DNA of 64,000 bases from Hymenochaete sp. R1 (GCA_019400425.1 JAFREE010000052.1:1-64000); one strand, 5' to 3'. Positions 11,587-22,205 are shown, counted from the stretch's first letter. The notes: a model not told the origin generated them from the letters alone. Translations and numbers: made by a program.

Positions 11587-12745
11587 TCTGACACTAGAAT
11601 GGTTTAATGTAACCCAACCCGGTGCCTTTCTCAGGCTTGGAGCTGAATGATTAGTTAAACGGTAAAGCCGGTCAAGTTGCGAGGGATGAGGTACGAACTG
11701 TGTGGCACGCGGAGTGGCTCCAAAGTTGCCAAGTGCGTCAAGAAGTGATTAGGGACCCAGGCGGAAGTAAGAAGGGGAAAGATGAGATGGGGTAGACTGT
11801 AGACAGGGCAATCGCGTGTCCCGTGGTTCCATTAAAATGAGGAAAGAACAAGATGGCACGTACGCTTGCCAGAGATCTCCGAAGTAGGGCAAGGTAAATG
11901 GGTAGATAACTCGTCTGTTCATTCACCGCACTGTGCGCGCTTGTGCGTCGAGCTATTCATAGCGGTCGTACTTCCACCAGAGCCGGGTGCTGTCGTTGAT
12001 CATGGCTATCGTTCGGCGACGCGCTACTTATATCAAGAATTGAGGAGTAGATGAGAGCCGGAAGCCGACCTTCATTGCTTCAATGAAACGGAATTCTTCC
12101 GAGGTTCGGCCTAGGCCTGCGTCTCCGGAAAGTTCCACGCTCCGTGAGCGAATTCGTCGTAAACGGCGACCCGATTAGGAAGGTAATTTGGTGTGGCGCC
12201 GCGCGACGCGCCGGACTCTGACGAGAGGCCGATGAAAGGACGCGCGATGATGATGCACACAAGCCATGCACAAGCCGTCATCCAGCCCATTTCATTTTTT
12301 AAATTGCAAATGACCCAGGTCTGGTCTCACTTATCTCCCGGCCGCCTGCAGGCTGGGCCTCCATTCCCCCACCCTGCCTACAACGTCTTGGCGTCATTTC
12401 GCTACTCCCATTCCCAAACACTTTGAAAGAGGCTTACAGCGACTTACGACAGCGACGACAACGACGGCGACGACAGGTATGCATGTATAATACGCCAGCC
12501 TCAACTATTTCCGACCGGAGTAAGGGCTTCTCGACATCATCTTCCCCCTCCAGTTGTTTCGCACACAGAAGACGACTTCGTCCGGACCCAAACCCCTTCA
12601 AGGTGATCATTCCCAGCCCAGACAATTTCTCAGGGCCCACTGTCTTCTCGCCCAAAGTCCAAATTTAAATATAGGTCTGGGCTGAAAAGACCGTGGTCTG
12701 AATCTGCGTCGTCGTTCATTCCTCAACTCTTGGCCTCGCTCGATC

Positions 12746-14623
12746 ATGTCGGCGTCCTTCAGATGGCTATCGCGCTGCCTACAGATCCTGGCACCGTCCG
12801 CATCGGCGGTCAACGCACAACAGCAAGATTTGAATTTAACGGAGAATCAGGTGGCGGTTGTAGTTCAGAGATTGGCAGAGGGTGCTATTCATAGGTATGT
12901 TGGTTTTTTCTCTGGGTCCAGGGATATGCTTGTTGGTCGTTAGGCATGGCGTACACTGGCAACCATACCTTGGGTTTTCTTTTGAAATGTACGCTGATGA
13001 TATCTCTTCGCAGCTGGGAGGTAGGCACTCGACAACAAGCGCTTATAGAGCTCAATACGCCATCCTTCTCCGTTCTCAACGATACTTCGCTCCCACCCTC
13101 AACCTCCTTCCCCTCTACTCTCTCCCCCGTTCTCTCCATTATCAGCACCGTCTTAGCCAACCGCTCTCGCACCATCTCCGCTTCGTCCCTCTCATCCCCT
13201 CAACCTTTCTTTCCATCCGACGGTAGCGCAGCCGACCCAGCTTCTAACGGTGTAGCAGCCCTTATCGCAAACTACACGGGGCAGTCAAACTCTTCCTTCG
13301 ACTTTGGCCAGGCAGCTCAGGATCAGCTACAATTTCTATGGGAGAAGGTTCCTCGAGCGCAGAACGGCGCGTTGAGTCATCGGACGAGCGAGGTTCAGCT
13401 GTGGAGCGATTTCGTGTACATGGTTCCGCCGTTCCTGGCATATTATGGCGTGCTGAGCGAGAATAAGAGCTTGGTGCTGGAATCTTACAATCAGGTTGCG
13501 AAGTATCGGGATAACTTGTGGGACAAGGATACGGGGCTTTGGATGCACGTCGTAGTGAGCACAGAAACTATTTCGCGTTTCTTTCATGCTGAGCTGAGCT
13601 TTATAAAAAAAACCTCTCTAGAACGGAAGTGATTTCGAAGATCGTGGTCTTTGGAGCACTGGCAACGGCTGGGTCGCAGCAGGCATCTTGCGCGTTCTCG
13701 GCACGATCCAGAATAGCCAATACAGAAACGCGATGAAGAACGAGATAAAAGCACTCAGGGACTGGGTCAGCGAGATCCATGATGGCATGTACGCCAATCT
13801 GGTGAGTTCTTTTTTTTTGAGTTTTCGGAGTTACGTCATCGACTGACACCCTTCGACGCCTACTTTCCTTTTTCGTACATTTGGCTCTCCTTCCGTCTTA
13901 CCCGTCGTCGTCGCTTCTTTGCGATCCTGATGATCCTCTAAAACCGACGCAACCGATGCGTTGAATGGAATATTAATGCACGATTCTCGCTTCTCCTACT
14001 CTCGCCGGCTTTCTGTGCCTTGCGTGGAAAAAAAAAACGTGGAATTTTTTTTTGTTGGAACCTTGCTTTGACCTTCGTGGCCTCAAATGACCCGACCGAT
14101 CCAAACATAGCGCTCGGACGGTCTCTTCCACAACTACGCCAACGACACGTCCACATTCGCCGACGCCTCCTCAGCAGCCCTCATCGCCGCGACCGTCTAC
14201 CGCCAGGCCCTCCTCACACAGACGTACACCCATCTCCCCAACGCCGAGAACGTGCGTAAGGCGCTCTGGGCACCAGCGAACGGGGCGTCGGCCTTTGCGA
14301 ATAGCAGTTCGTTGAGCAATATGACGCATTTCGACGGGAGGGGGTGGTTGACGCCCGTTGTGAACCCGAATTCGTTCGGGCAGGAGGGGCAGGATAGTCC
14401 GGAGGGACAGGCGTTCGCTGTAATGATGTACGTCATTACCCTTGCTTTTTTTAAGTTCGGCATCGCTAATGGATTTAATATTTACAGGTACGCCGCGCAT
14501 AGAGATTGGGTCGCGGAAGGAGCAGTGGGTGCGAACGCTGGGAGGCGAGTTATGGACCTCCCAGGCGTTTGCGCGGTGGTGGCTGCGTCCTTCGTTGGGC
14601 TGGTATGTGGGTTCGGATGGTAG
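12746..14623 (+). CDS. Secreted six-hairpin glycosidase (GH105/GH88-like, fungal)
   Basis: Probable extracellular glycoside hydrolase with an (alpha/alpha)6 six-hairpin fold, the class that includes unsaturated rhamnogalacturonyl hydrolases acting on pectin fragments. Five exons (12746-12894, 13014-13551, 13622-13801, 14111-14427, 14488-14623) sum to 1,320 bp, a clean 439 aa. The N-terminus looks like a signal peptide (CLQILAPSASAVNA). Family signatures are WSDFVYMVPPFLAYYG, with the Asp at the position of the GH105 catalytic acid, and GLWSTGNGWVAAGILRVL, equivalent to the WxRGNGW motif but with Thr where Arg is usual. Many N-glycosylation sequons (NYT, NSS, NDT, NMT). The C-terminus ends in a hydrophobic tail (GVCAVVAASFVGLVCGF) after a small-residue region, suggesting a GPI-anchor signal or membrane anchor. 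Substrate not proven. Confidence 0.85.
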
Positions 14624-15115
14624 ACATCCATGTCCGTGTGCTCCTTTCCTCGGGACTTTTTCTTTCCGATATTCTATCTGGGTTTTCCGTCATCTCCTTT
14701 TGTCTCGACTCCTACACAAAAGACATCTCGTTTGCGCAGCCTCCTGACCTCTTTCTTGGATAATGACCGCTTTTCTTGTTTTGTTCATGACACCTTTGAC
14801 GATTGTTATTTCATTCGTGCATTTCGCATTTTATTCTCTTCTATTATTCTTTTGTTGTAACTCATAGATTTGTTGTATGGGCTATCTTCTTCCGTTATTT
14901 GTATCTTACGATGTGACCCTAAACTTCTTTTTTTCATCCTTTCTCGGAACCTCTTGTTTGTTATAGTCAGCATATTGACAGTGCAGTGTACTCAAGCTCC
15001 TCATCCTATACTTTACCGACATCGAGGCTTAGTTCTTGCCCTTCGTTCATACATGGTGTGGGTTCTAGACTTCAGAGCTTCCACTGTTACGTAAGGTGGG
15101 GTTAAACGCGTCTAG

Positions 15116-15129
15116 CGCGTCGCGACGCG
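15116..15129. promoter_or_regulatory. CGCGTCGCGACGCG palindrome (copy 1)
   Basis: Perfect 14-bp palindrome about 485 bp upstream of the start at 15615. The same core recurs upstream of other DUF7918-like copies (18398, 30500, 32181, 33824). The distance here is larger because the gap and inverted repeat lie between. Its ends resemble the ACGCG core of the MluI cell-cycle box. The regulatory role is inferred. Confidence 0.5.
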
Positions 15130-15166
15130 ATTTTTCTGTCTGAGTCTTCACTTTGTCACTAGTACT

Positions 15167-15290
15167 GGGGGGGGGGGGGGGGGGGGGTTNNNNNNNNNNC
15201 CGCCCCCCCCCCGCCCCCCCCCCCGCGGCCCGCCGCCGCCGCCCCCCCCCCCCCCCCCCCCCGCCGCCCCGCCCCCCCCCCCCCCCCCCC
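15167..15290. other. Assembly gap (10 N) flanked by poly-G and poly-C tracts
   Basis: 21 G at 15167-15187, TT, N at 15190-15199, then about 90 bases made only of C and G, mostly C, to 15290. Such G-run/C-run flanks are typical of low-quality read ends joined across a gap, so this stretch should not be trusted as real sequence. Confidence 0.9.
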
Positions 15291-15297
15291 AAAGTTG

Positions 15298-15547
15298 TTG
15301 CTGCCAGCTGCTGCTACTGCGAGGCTACACGCGCGCGCGAGAGATTTCCTTTTTGGTCGAGCTCAACCGCGTTATTTTACGCCTACCATCAAGTAATGTT
15401 CCCACACTTCAAAAATATGTCCCAGAAATTAGGTCACGTGAAATAGTTGTTTGTAAGTAAAATAGTAAAATAATGCGGTTGAGCTCAACCAAAAAGGAAA
15501 TCTCGCGCGCGCGCGTGTAGCCTCGCAGTAGCAGCAGCTGACAGCAA
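15298..15547. repeat. Inverted repeat, arms about 83 bp, spacer about 84 bp
   Basis: Left arm 15298-15380 and right arm 15465-15547 are reverse complements with only a few mismatches. Both contain GCTGCTGCTACTGCGAGG, an alternating (CG)n core, and GAGCTCAACC. The arm ends sit next to the C tract on one side and the 5'UTR of the gene at 15615 on the other. It could be a small foldback/MITE-like element, a hairpin in the leader, or a palindromic assembly artefact linked to the adjacent gap. No target-site duplication was identified because the left flank is in the gap region. Confidence 0.7.
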
Positions 15548-15614
15548 CCCCCTACTACTTTCCACCCTGTCATTCTCTACTTCTTCCTATTGCTATACTA
15601 ATTTTTATACCATC

Positions 15615-16888
15615 ATGCCGGTGCACCGTGATTTCAGAGCATCGATAATTGTGGACGGGAAGCCCTTGACGGAATATGGCGGAACGGTAGACACAGGAGA
15701 TAGGAGGGTGTACAATTGTTGGATAGCGAGTGAGGTTGGGAAGGTCGGTCGCTATGAGCTTTGTCTTGTTTGATCTTTGTGTCCTAACCGCGTAATGAGA
15801 CTTTTGTGATAGAATGGGAATCACGATTGAAGGATGCTGTTGCCTTTTCAGGGGTAGATTTCGTAGACGGCATCGGGTGCGGGGAACATTCGACAAGTGA
15901 AAGGAGCACATTGAGACGGAGCGAAGGATTCCGTATAAACAGCCGTGAGGTCCGAACGTTTCGATTTGCTAAATTAAATCTTGTAGGTGAGCTTAATCGA
16001 GATTGAATTGTGGTTTCAAGCCACCAGTGGCCACACTGACGGTTTGCACAGATAATGAAGACGGCGTCGCTGCCTCAGATGGTATCGGTTCCATTAGATT
16101 GGAAATATTTCTTGTCAAGGAAAAGACTTCGTCGGGGAGGAATGAGAAAGTCCCATTGAATCGATTCAATAGCCATGCGAGTCAGTCTATGTTCTCAATA
16201 GTAGACGTAAAAGAGTCCTCAAAGAAGCTTGGGGGTCACAAGACGAAGTAAGTCCCTCACAGCGCACGGAAATAGAACTGTTTAAGAGACTGGAAGAGGC
16301 TAGGGAAAGCAATCGAAATACACGCAAATTGCAATAATAAATACGTTTTGCGCAATCCTTTAGACGTAAGGCCGCACGTCACGTTCAACTTCTTCTACAG
16401 ATCGCTGGGTGAGTCTTGCAACTTTGAAGCAATTGTTGCGATTGCTAAGAGCCCCATTCTAGATTACCTACAGGCTGAAGGCATAGCTCCGCTTCTCCGC
16501 GCATCGCAGGTCATTCCAGAAGATAATCACCAGATCTTCCGATCTATGGCAGCAAAGAAGCGAAAGCGAAGAGAGCTGTCTCAGGGACGTCCGCGTTCCG
16601 TTGCTGTGAAAGGAGGAACAAACACGACGAGGAGTACCTTGGATGAGGACACGGATGATAGGATAAAACGCCTCGAGGTAAGTTTTATTTGCTGCCGTTA
16701 TTTGTTTCCCGATACTTATCATTCGTTTACTTTCACAGGCTGAACTAAGGGAGCTAAAGGGACGATCAAGAGAAAGCGATACTCTACGGCGGCGGAAGAA
16801 AGTAAAGACAGAACCAAAACGTGAAGAAATAGACTTGAGCGCTTTCAAGTTGGATAGTAATGGTGCGATTGACCTTACAGATGACTGA
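15615..16888 (+). CDS. DUF7918-like protein, copy A (intact, SUMO-motif tail)
   Basis: Intact member of the local multigene family. Six exons (15615-15743, 15800-15986, 16052-16247, 16299-16408, 16463-16677, 16739-16888) sum to 987 bp, 328 aa, with every phase matching. The N-terminal block MPVHRDFRASIIVDGKPL...CWIASEVGK is shared by the family. It continues with a beta-rich core (DFVDGIGCGEH, IGSIRLEIFLVKEK, ESSKKLGGHKT, PHVTFNFFYRSL), then LQAEGIAP, a basic linker (KKRKRRE), a short coiled coil (DDRIKRLE...AELRELKG) and a C-terminal module: RRRKKVKTEPKREE and the tail NGAIDLTDD. VKTE fits the psi-K-x-E sumoylation consensus and IDLTDD resembles a SUMO-interaction motif. Function unknown; probably nuclear. 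Confidence 0.88.
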
Positions 16889-17329
16889 TTGGGAAGAGAA
16901 GGAAGGAAATACTGTACATACTTGTCACTGGGAATTTTACGGAGACATGCGTATCACTTATTCGTTTTATTACTTGCTAAATTATAAATATTGTGAAATT
17001 CATCGTAATATTACCCGTTGACCCCAATTAATCGAGGGTCCTAAAGAGTATAAACCTGAAAATGCAGCAAGAATTGTCGATAGGAAGCAGAAGGAGGACA
17101 GAAAGGTCTCAAGGGCTCCGAAAGCAGTAGCCGCCGAATTAAGCGCCTGCGTGCCGGCGGCGCTAATTTTGCGTCTCAGCGCACTCAAGTTGACGCGTGA
17201 AACGTGTCGCTACTTCCTTTCTTACGCTCATCTTCTTTCTCATCTCGAACTGGGCTCTAACTATTGCTATCGACTCAGCTACGCTATGTCTGCGTATGTC
17301 GTTTCAGAGCTTTGAGACTCGTAGATGGG

Positions 17330-18095
17330 TAAACCTTCAAATAATATGTTGGCGTAGGAAAGTCGGAGACTGAGAGAATGAACCAGGGGAAGGTGAGTCC
17401 TTCCCGTGTATACCAATTTGTTATGCCACAGGACAGGAAAAAGTAGGTCGTCTCTGGATGTGCGTTATGAAACGATTAGAAAGGGAATTGAAAAAGGCTG
17501 GGGGAGGTGGTCAATCGCGATTCACTACGCACTTTCGTTCATGTGTCTTGTGATCCACAAGACGCTGGACCGCACTCTGAGTTCAGCTTCTTCTACAGGG
17601 CATTAAGTGAGCCTCAGCTTCCGAGCTCTTGAGCAAATATTAGGTACCACATTCCAGGTTATCTCCAAGCTGAGGGTGATGCTCCGCTTATTCACTCACC
17701 GAAATCCGAGCGTACACAAAGAGAGATCCTTCAAACTTCCGGTTTTAGGGTCACAGTGGTCATAAACAAATGAAACCGAGAGGATTCATCACCAGATTAA
17801 GCGCCTTCTATGCCCACCGTGGAAGAAGAAAAAAGCCCCACCGGAATCGCCACAAATGAAGACAAGAATGATAGGATAAAGCGCCTTGAGGTGAGAGCAA
17901 CCTGTCTCTATTGCAGTCGCTGTTCATTTTCCGAAATTCATTGTACGTTTACTTGACTACGCCGGATCCAAGGCAGTGTCCAACGAGAATCGACGATTAC
18001 GACGAAAGAAAGTGAAAACAGAACCAAAGCTCGAAGATTCAGACCGACATAAGCAAACTGGAAATGGATGGACTGTCTGACCTGACCTGACGGCC
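17330..18095 (+). pseudogene. DUF7918-like pseudogene, 5' truncated and frameshifted
   Basis: Broken family member between copies A and B. Recognisable in order: DPQDAGPHSEFSFFYRAL (about 17548-17602), equivalent to the family PHVTFKFFYRPL exon; YLQAEGDAPL (about 17660); NDRIKRLE with a GTGAGA donor (about 17865-17895); RRLRRKKVKTEPKLE (about 17995); and a terminal remnant MDGLSDLT in a shifted frame. The N-terminal exons with MPxHR...CWIxSEVGK were not found. The linker exon and tail carry frameshifts. Closest in wording to copies A and B. Confidence 0.7.
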
Positions 18096-18397
18096 GACTG
18101 TACGGGAATGAGGATGAAAGGATCCTGCTCAACTTTCTATCAAATTTGTTACGCTACTCATTTGGGATACGGTAACCAGCCGTTTCCATTTTGATTACCA
18201 TAGTCATAAAGAATTATGGAGCGTTGCCTATTTCTAACTACTCTATTCCCCACATAAATGGGGCTTGAGTCGTTGAAAGACACGCACAATGAAGGAAAAT
18301 GTACGCATGGTGGTTGATTCGATAAAGAAAACGAGTCGGGGAAAAATGAGGCTCGGGGCCACCTACCATAAAAAGCAGAAACACTCCGCTCCGTATC

Positions 18398-18413
18398 GCG
18401 CGTCGCGACGCGC
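18398..18413. promoter_or_regulatory. GCGCGTCGCGACGCGC palindrome (copy 2)
   Basis: Perfect 16-bp palindrome ending 74 bp upstream of the start codon of copy B at 18488, followed by a pyrimidine-rich leader. Same core as at 15116, 30500 and 33824. Regulatory role inferred from position and recurrence. Confidence 0.6.
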
Positions 18414-18487
18414 ACCTCTCATCCTTCTCTTCCACCTCTCAACGCAGCACTCACCTTTCTTTCGACACGCATTTCTATATTGATTCT

Positions 18488-19781
18488 ATGCCTACTCACC
18501 GTAAATTCAGAGCGTCAATACTCGTGGATGGGAAATCCTTGGAGGAATTTGACGGCAAGGAAGAGCCAGGGAATGGAAGGGTCTACAGCTGTTGGATAGC
18601 AAGCGAGGTGGGAAAGGTGAGTCATTCTTCTGCAGTGAGCCCTGGATATTTAGGAGAACCGTCTCATCTCGACTGAGCTCAGAACTTCATTATAGAATGG
18701 GAATCGTTGATGAAAAAAGATATGTCGTTTGGTGGTATAGACACTGTTGATGGAATCGTCTGCGGAAAGCGTTTACGGAAAGAAGGAGATGAACGTAAGA
18801 CAGTTTGCAGTCAAGGGCTGCAAGTGAATGATCATGAGGGCCGCAACTTCGAGTTCGCCCCGCTTAAACTTGTCGGTGAGTACAACGTCTTTAACCGTGA
18901 CTGAAATGCCCTAATGTCGTGTCCTTAACGCTCAAAATTCCCGTCGTGCAAAAGACAAGGAAGATGCAAGCTACGCTTCGAATGATATCGGTTGCATTAA
19001 GCTAGAAATCTTCCTTCTTAAGATCTTGAAGACACAAGACGATAGGATTCGGACTTCGAAAACGCATGCTAATGAATCAGACTTCTCCGAGATAGAAATA
19101 AACGAATGTTCAAAAAAGGTCGGAGCCCACAGAACGCGGTGAGTCTGTTTCTTGTTTCTCGCGTATATTTTAAAAGTGCTAAGAACATTTTGAAAGGCTA
19201 GGGGACGTATTCTCTTCATATTCAACTGATGTCACGAACATAGTCGAACCTTCCGACCCTCTAGATACTGGACCTCATGTTACGTTCAAATTCTTCTACA
19301 GGCCACTGAGTACGCTTGACCGCCGTGCGCACAAAAGGAAATACTAACAGTTTCAGTCAAGGCTATCTCCGGGCTCAGAATATTGCTCCACCTCCTTTGC
19401 CACCCCGGCGCACGAAAGAAGATGCTTCTAACGGTCCTTCAGTAATAGCCAAGAGTCAAAAGCGAAAGGAGATGTCGCCGAAAAGCCCTTCTTTCACCCC
19501 CGCGAAAGAAAAGCCGAAGGAAGTTACCGAGTCTGCAAATGAGATTAACGATGAAAGGATAAAGCGCCTTGAGGTGAGAGCTCGCACTTTCGCTCTTTCA
19601 GTGACACTCATTCTTTGAGCTATCTCGTCGCTTCTTCCAAAAGGCCGAGCTGCGATCTTTGAGAGAGGAGTTTCATCAATCACGACGAAAGAAACCAAGA
19701 ACGGACCCGAAACCTTTGGAACTGGATTTGAGCTCATTTAAACTCGATAAGAATGGCGCGGTCGACCTAACGGACGACTGA
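18488..19781 (+). CDS. DUF7918-like protein, copy B (intact)
   Basis: Six exons (18488-18616, 18683-18875, 18955-19138, 19197-19309, 19362-19573, 19644-19781) total 969 bp, 322 aa, all in phase. Exon borders match copy A exactly in position and phase. N-terminus MPTHRKFRASILVDGKSL...CWIASEVGK; core NDIGCIKLEIFLLK, NECSKKVGAHRT, DTGPHVTFKFFYRPL; then YLRAQNIAPPPLPP, a Ser/Pro/Lys linker, coiled coil INDERIKRLE, basic SRRKKPRTDPKP and tail NGAVDLTDD. The tail is kept but the psi-K-x-E site is replaced by PRTDP, so the putative SUMO acceptor is lost in this copy. Unknown function; probably nuclear by its basic patches. Confidence 0.88.
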
Positions 19782-20597
19782 CTGACTGATCTTAGTCAGG
19801 ACAAAGGAAACGCAGCTCGTATTGTTCTTTTTATTAAGCATGCATTCTTAACCTTATGGAATATACTATCCTATATTTTGTTCATGTGTTTTCATTGTTG
19901 GAATATTTATCCGACCTGTAACTCTGTTTGCTTCTGCCTGTGTTTTTTTGGCGATATTTTGGAGCCGTCCAGAGCCAGAATGTGTTTGCTTAGCGGAGGC
20001 TGCGGAACTCGGGGACCCATATCTATTACAATCCGAATATAAAAGGTGAATCATCACGTCCTTTGAAGCTTTCGTAAAGCGCTGACTTCTTCACTTGCTC
20101 ATTTTCCACTGGTATTCTGCACCTTAATTTGCCTGTTTGCGACTTCAGATATAAGGATTTAGAGTAAGTACGATGAAGAGTTTTGATGAATTCTGCTCCA
20201 CACTACCATCGACCACCGAAAGCCTATCGTGAGCAAATTCTTTGTGATTTGGCATCAAGCGTCGCGGAAGAAGTGCTCCTTCCGTTATGAATCATCGAAT
20301 TTCATCGTTCGGACATAGCTAACGGCGTTAATTTCATGGGGAGTGGGAACGAGAAGATTACCATGGCTCGAGGGAGGATAATCATGGTATCATGTTTTTT
20401 CGGCCCAAGGTAACATCCGCAAACATCGGTGGAGGCTCCTATCTTATATCATTGCAATCAGAGCCTAATTCGTTAATGAGTGTACACGCTGTAGCGCTCA
20501 TGATGCCGCATTGCAGCAGATAAGAAGGCGCCTAACTTCTCGTCGCTCTCACTTTCACCACCATAAGCTGGTTTCATCACGGGCGCACAAGTTGAAT
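19782..20597. other. Intergenic B-to-C
   Basis: 816 bp of 3' flank and copy C promoter. It contains GCGTCGCGG at about 20258 but no full palindrome. No other gene or repeat seen. Confidence 0.5.
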
Positions 20598-21753
20598 ATG
20601 CCTATTCATCGTGATTTCGAGGCTTCTATTGAGGTGGATGGCAAGGCTTTAGAGGAGTTCGGAGCTAAGCAAGACCCGGAAAATGAGAGATCATACGTTT
20701 GCTGGATCCCAAGTGAGGTGGGCAAGGTATGTCCTTCAAGTTTATTTTCTTTTGTGACGGAACGCCGCTCATTCTCATCGTATTGCAGAGTTTAACCATC
20801 GTTTGCAGGACGTTGAAGGACAAGGACGTGGCTATTGATTACAAAGTTGTCGATTACATGGACGGGATCAAGTGTGGGAAACATTATTCGCGAGTCAGCA
20901 GTTCTCGGAAACGGCGCATTAGTGGGTTCAGAATGGACGACAAGGAGCTGAACGAGTTCCGTTTCTCTGAAATAAAGAATCTTGGTGAGTCCGAGGCCGC
21001 TTGTAATTCATGAGAAAAATAACGTGTCTGCCAGTGACGCTAGCATCGTCTTTAGACGCCGGCGCGTCCAGGTCCGAAAGGAATGGAGCTTCTCCAAGTG
21101 ATGTTGGCTGCATCAAACTCGAGATTCATCTCGTCAAGCTCAAGGACAAGAAAATCGAAAACGCATGGAAAGGTCAACGTGCAACGGCAGCGTCTTTCGA
21201 AAATGCGGTCCCGATGGACTCCGCTAAGAAGAGTGGCTGTCACAGAGTAAGGTGAGTGTGCCTGTTCCCACCTCCCGACGACCGTTGCTGAAACCAGAGT
21301 TAACCGACCTCGTCTTTGCAGCCTTGGTGACACCTTTATTAAACCCCGGAGAGACCGTAAAGCTATCCCGTATGATCCTCAAGAGAAAGAGCCACACGTC
21401 ACATTCAAGTTCTTTTACCGTCCCCTGAGTGAGTGCCACAGCTGATGTTGATAAATACACATAATTAAAGGGCCACGAATATATTATTGAATCCACGTAT
21501 AGCGTTATTGCAGCTGCAAGGGATCGCTCCGTTCACACAGGTAGCTTACGAGACAGATGAAATCGCGCAGATCTCGAAAGAAAGAGTGGAGGAAGAGAAA
21601 GATGTGGACGTGGATGAGATGTCTGAGACTCCCGGGTGTGGACTGCATGTGTATCCGGCACGGCTTGCGCGTCGCCTCTGGAAGTTCTGGAGGCCATCCA
21701 CGAAGGGTATGCGGTCGGGCTTTTCGCGCAAATTCAAGCAGACGAAGTTTTAG
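20598..21753 (+). CDS. DUF7918-like protein, copy C (divergent C-terminus)
   Basis: Five exons (20598-20726, 20789-20984, 21056-21251, 21322-21428, 21503-21753) total 879 bp, 292 aa, in phase. N-terminus MPIHRDFEASIEVDGKAL...CWIPSEVGK; core VVDYMDGIKCGKHYSR, DVGCIKLEIHLVKLKD, KKSGCHRVR, EPHVTFKFFYRPL, then LQLQGIAPFTQ. After this point it departs from the family: an acidic stretch (EEEKDVDVDEM) and a basic tail (RLWKFWRPSTKGMRSG) replace the coiled coil, psi-K-x-E and IDLTxD tail. The last intron of the other copies is absent. The C-terminus may come from read-through into former intergenic sequence after a rearrangement; the frame is open to 21753 and the upstream exons look sound. Confidence 0.8.
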
Positions 21754-22205
21754 GCGGAACTGTCTTCAGCAAGTGTATAAATAGTATGAACATGGTCATA
21801 AATGTATGTATGAGTACAAAATGCGGGGTATATTACATTTATTGCAATCCGACCGGCGAGACATGAAAGCATGCAGTAATAAACAATGGGTGAAAAGAGA
21901 GCGCAGAGTGCTTGACGGAGGAACAAGGAAAGGGTGCAGTTAATTCGTGAAAACGGAATAAGCATTTTAGGGGACTTGGGTCGGAAAAAATAATGGGGTT
22001 TAAGGAAGAGCTCGTTCGAATCCGCGCAAGGGCGTCAAGCCCAGGTTCAAAAGAGTTCAAAACATGAGGGAGAAGGATGAATGCATAAAAAAATCATTGG
22101 TCGGAAAAGCTGAGAATGAAAGGGGGAACAGCCTTAGAAACATTCCAGGAATTCCAGCACAGGCCGGTCGATGACACGACGTTGTAGTCACCAAACAACG
22201 CGCCT
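21754..22205. other. Convergent intergenic region
   Basis: 452 bp between the 3' ends of copy C and the convergent secreted-protein gene. It contains GTTCGAATCC near 21995, which is not part of a tRNA. Nothing else recognised. Confidence 0.5.

Larger units (their letters stand above)
10451..12745. other. Long intergenic region, mostly non-coding
   Basis: 2.3 kb between the minus-strand paralogue and the plus-strand glycosidase. It holds both 5' flanks, a 14-base C run (11573-11586) and one stretch (about 11228-11545) with broken coding-like frames. Nothing else recognised. Confidence 0.45.
14624..15614. other. Intergenic with gap, GC homopolymers and inverted repeat
   Basis: About 1 kb between the glycosidase and the first DUF7918-like gene. 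It contains AT-rich 3' flank sequence (14624-15060), the palindrome at 15116-15129, the gap region (15167-15290) and a large inverted repeat (15298-15547). No gene. Confidence 0.6.
16889..18487. other. Intergenic A-to-B, contains the pseudogene
   Basis: Outside the pseudogene at 17330-18095 there is only AT-rich 3' flank (16889-17000), unassigned sequence to 17330, and the copy B promoter (18096-18487) with a palindrome. Confidence 0.5.

Noticed and set aside
15065..15446. Open frames rich in Gly or Pro across the gap
   Set aside because: They are produced by the poly-G/poly-C tracts and N bases; no real coding signal.
19309..19362. Apparent frameshift between exons 4 and 5 of DUF7918 copy B
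   Set aside because: Using the acceptor CAAG|GC at 19361 restores phase and the family residues, giving a clean 969-bp sum.
21980..22010. GTTCGAATCC resembling a tRNA B box
   Set aside because: No A box, no acceptor stem and no foldable cloverleaf around it.
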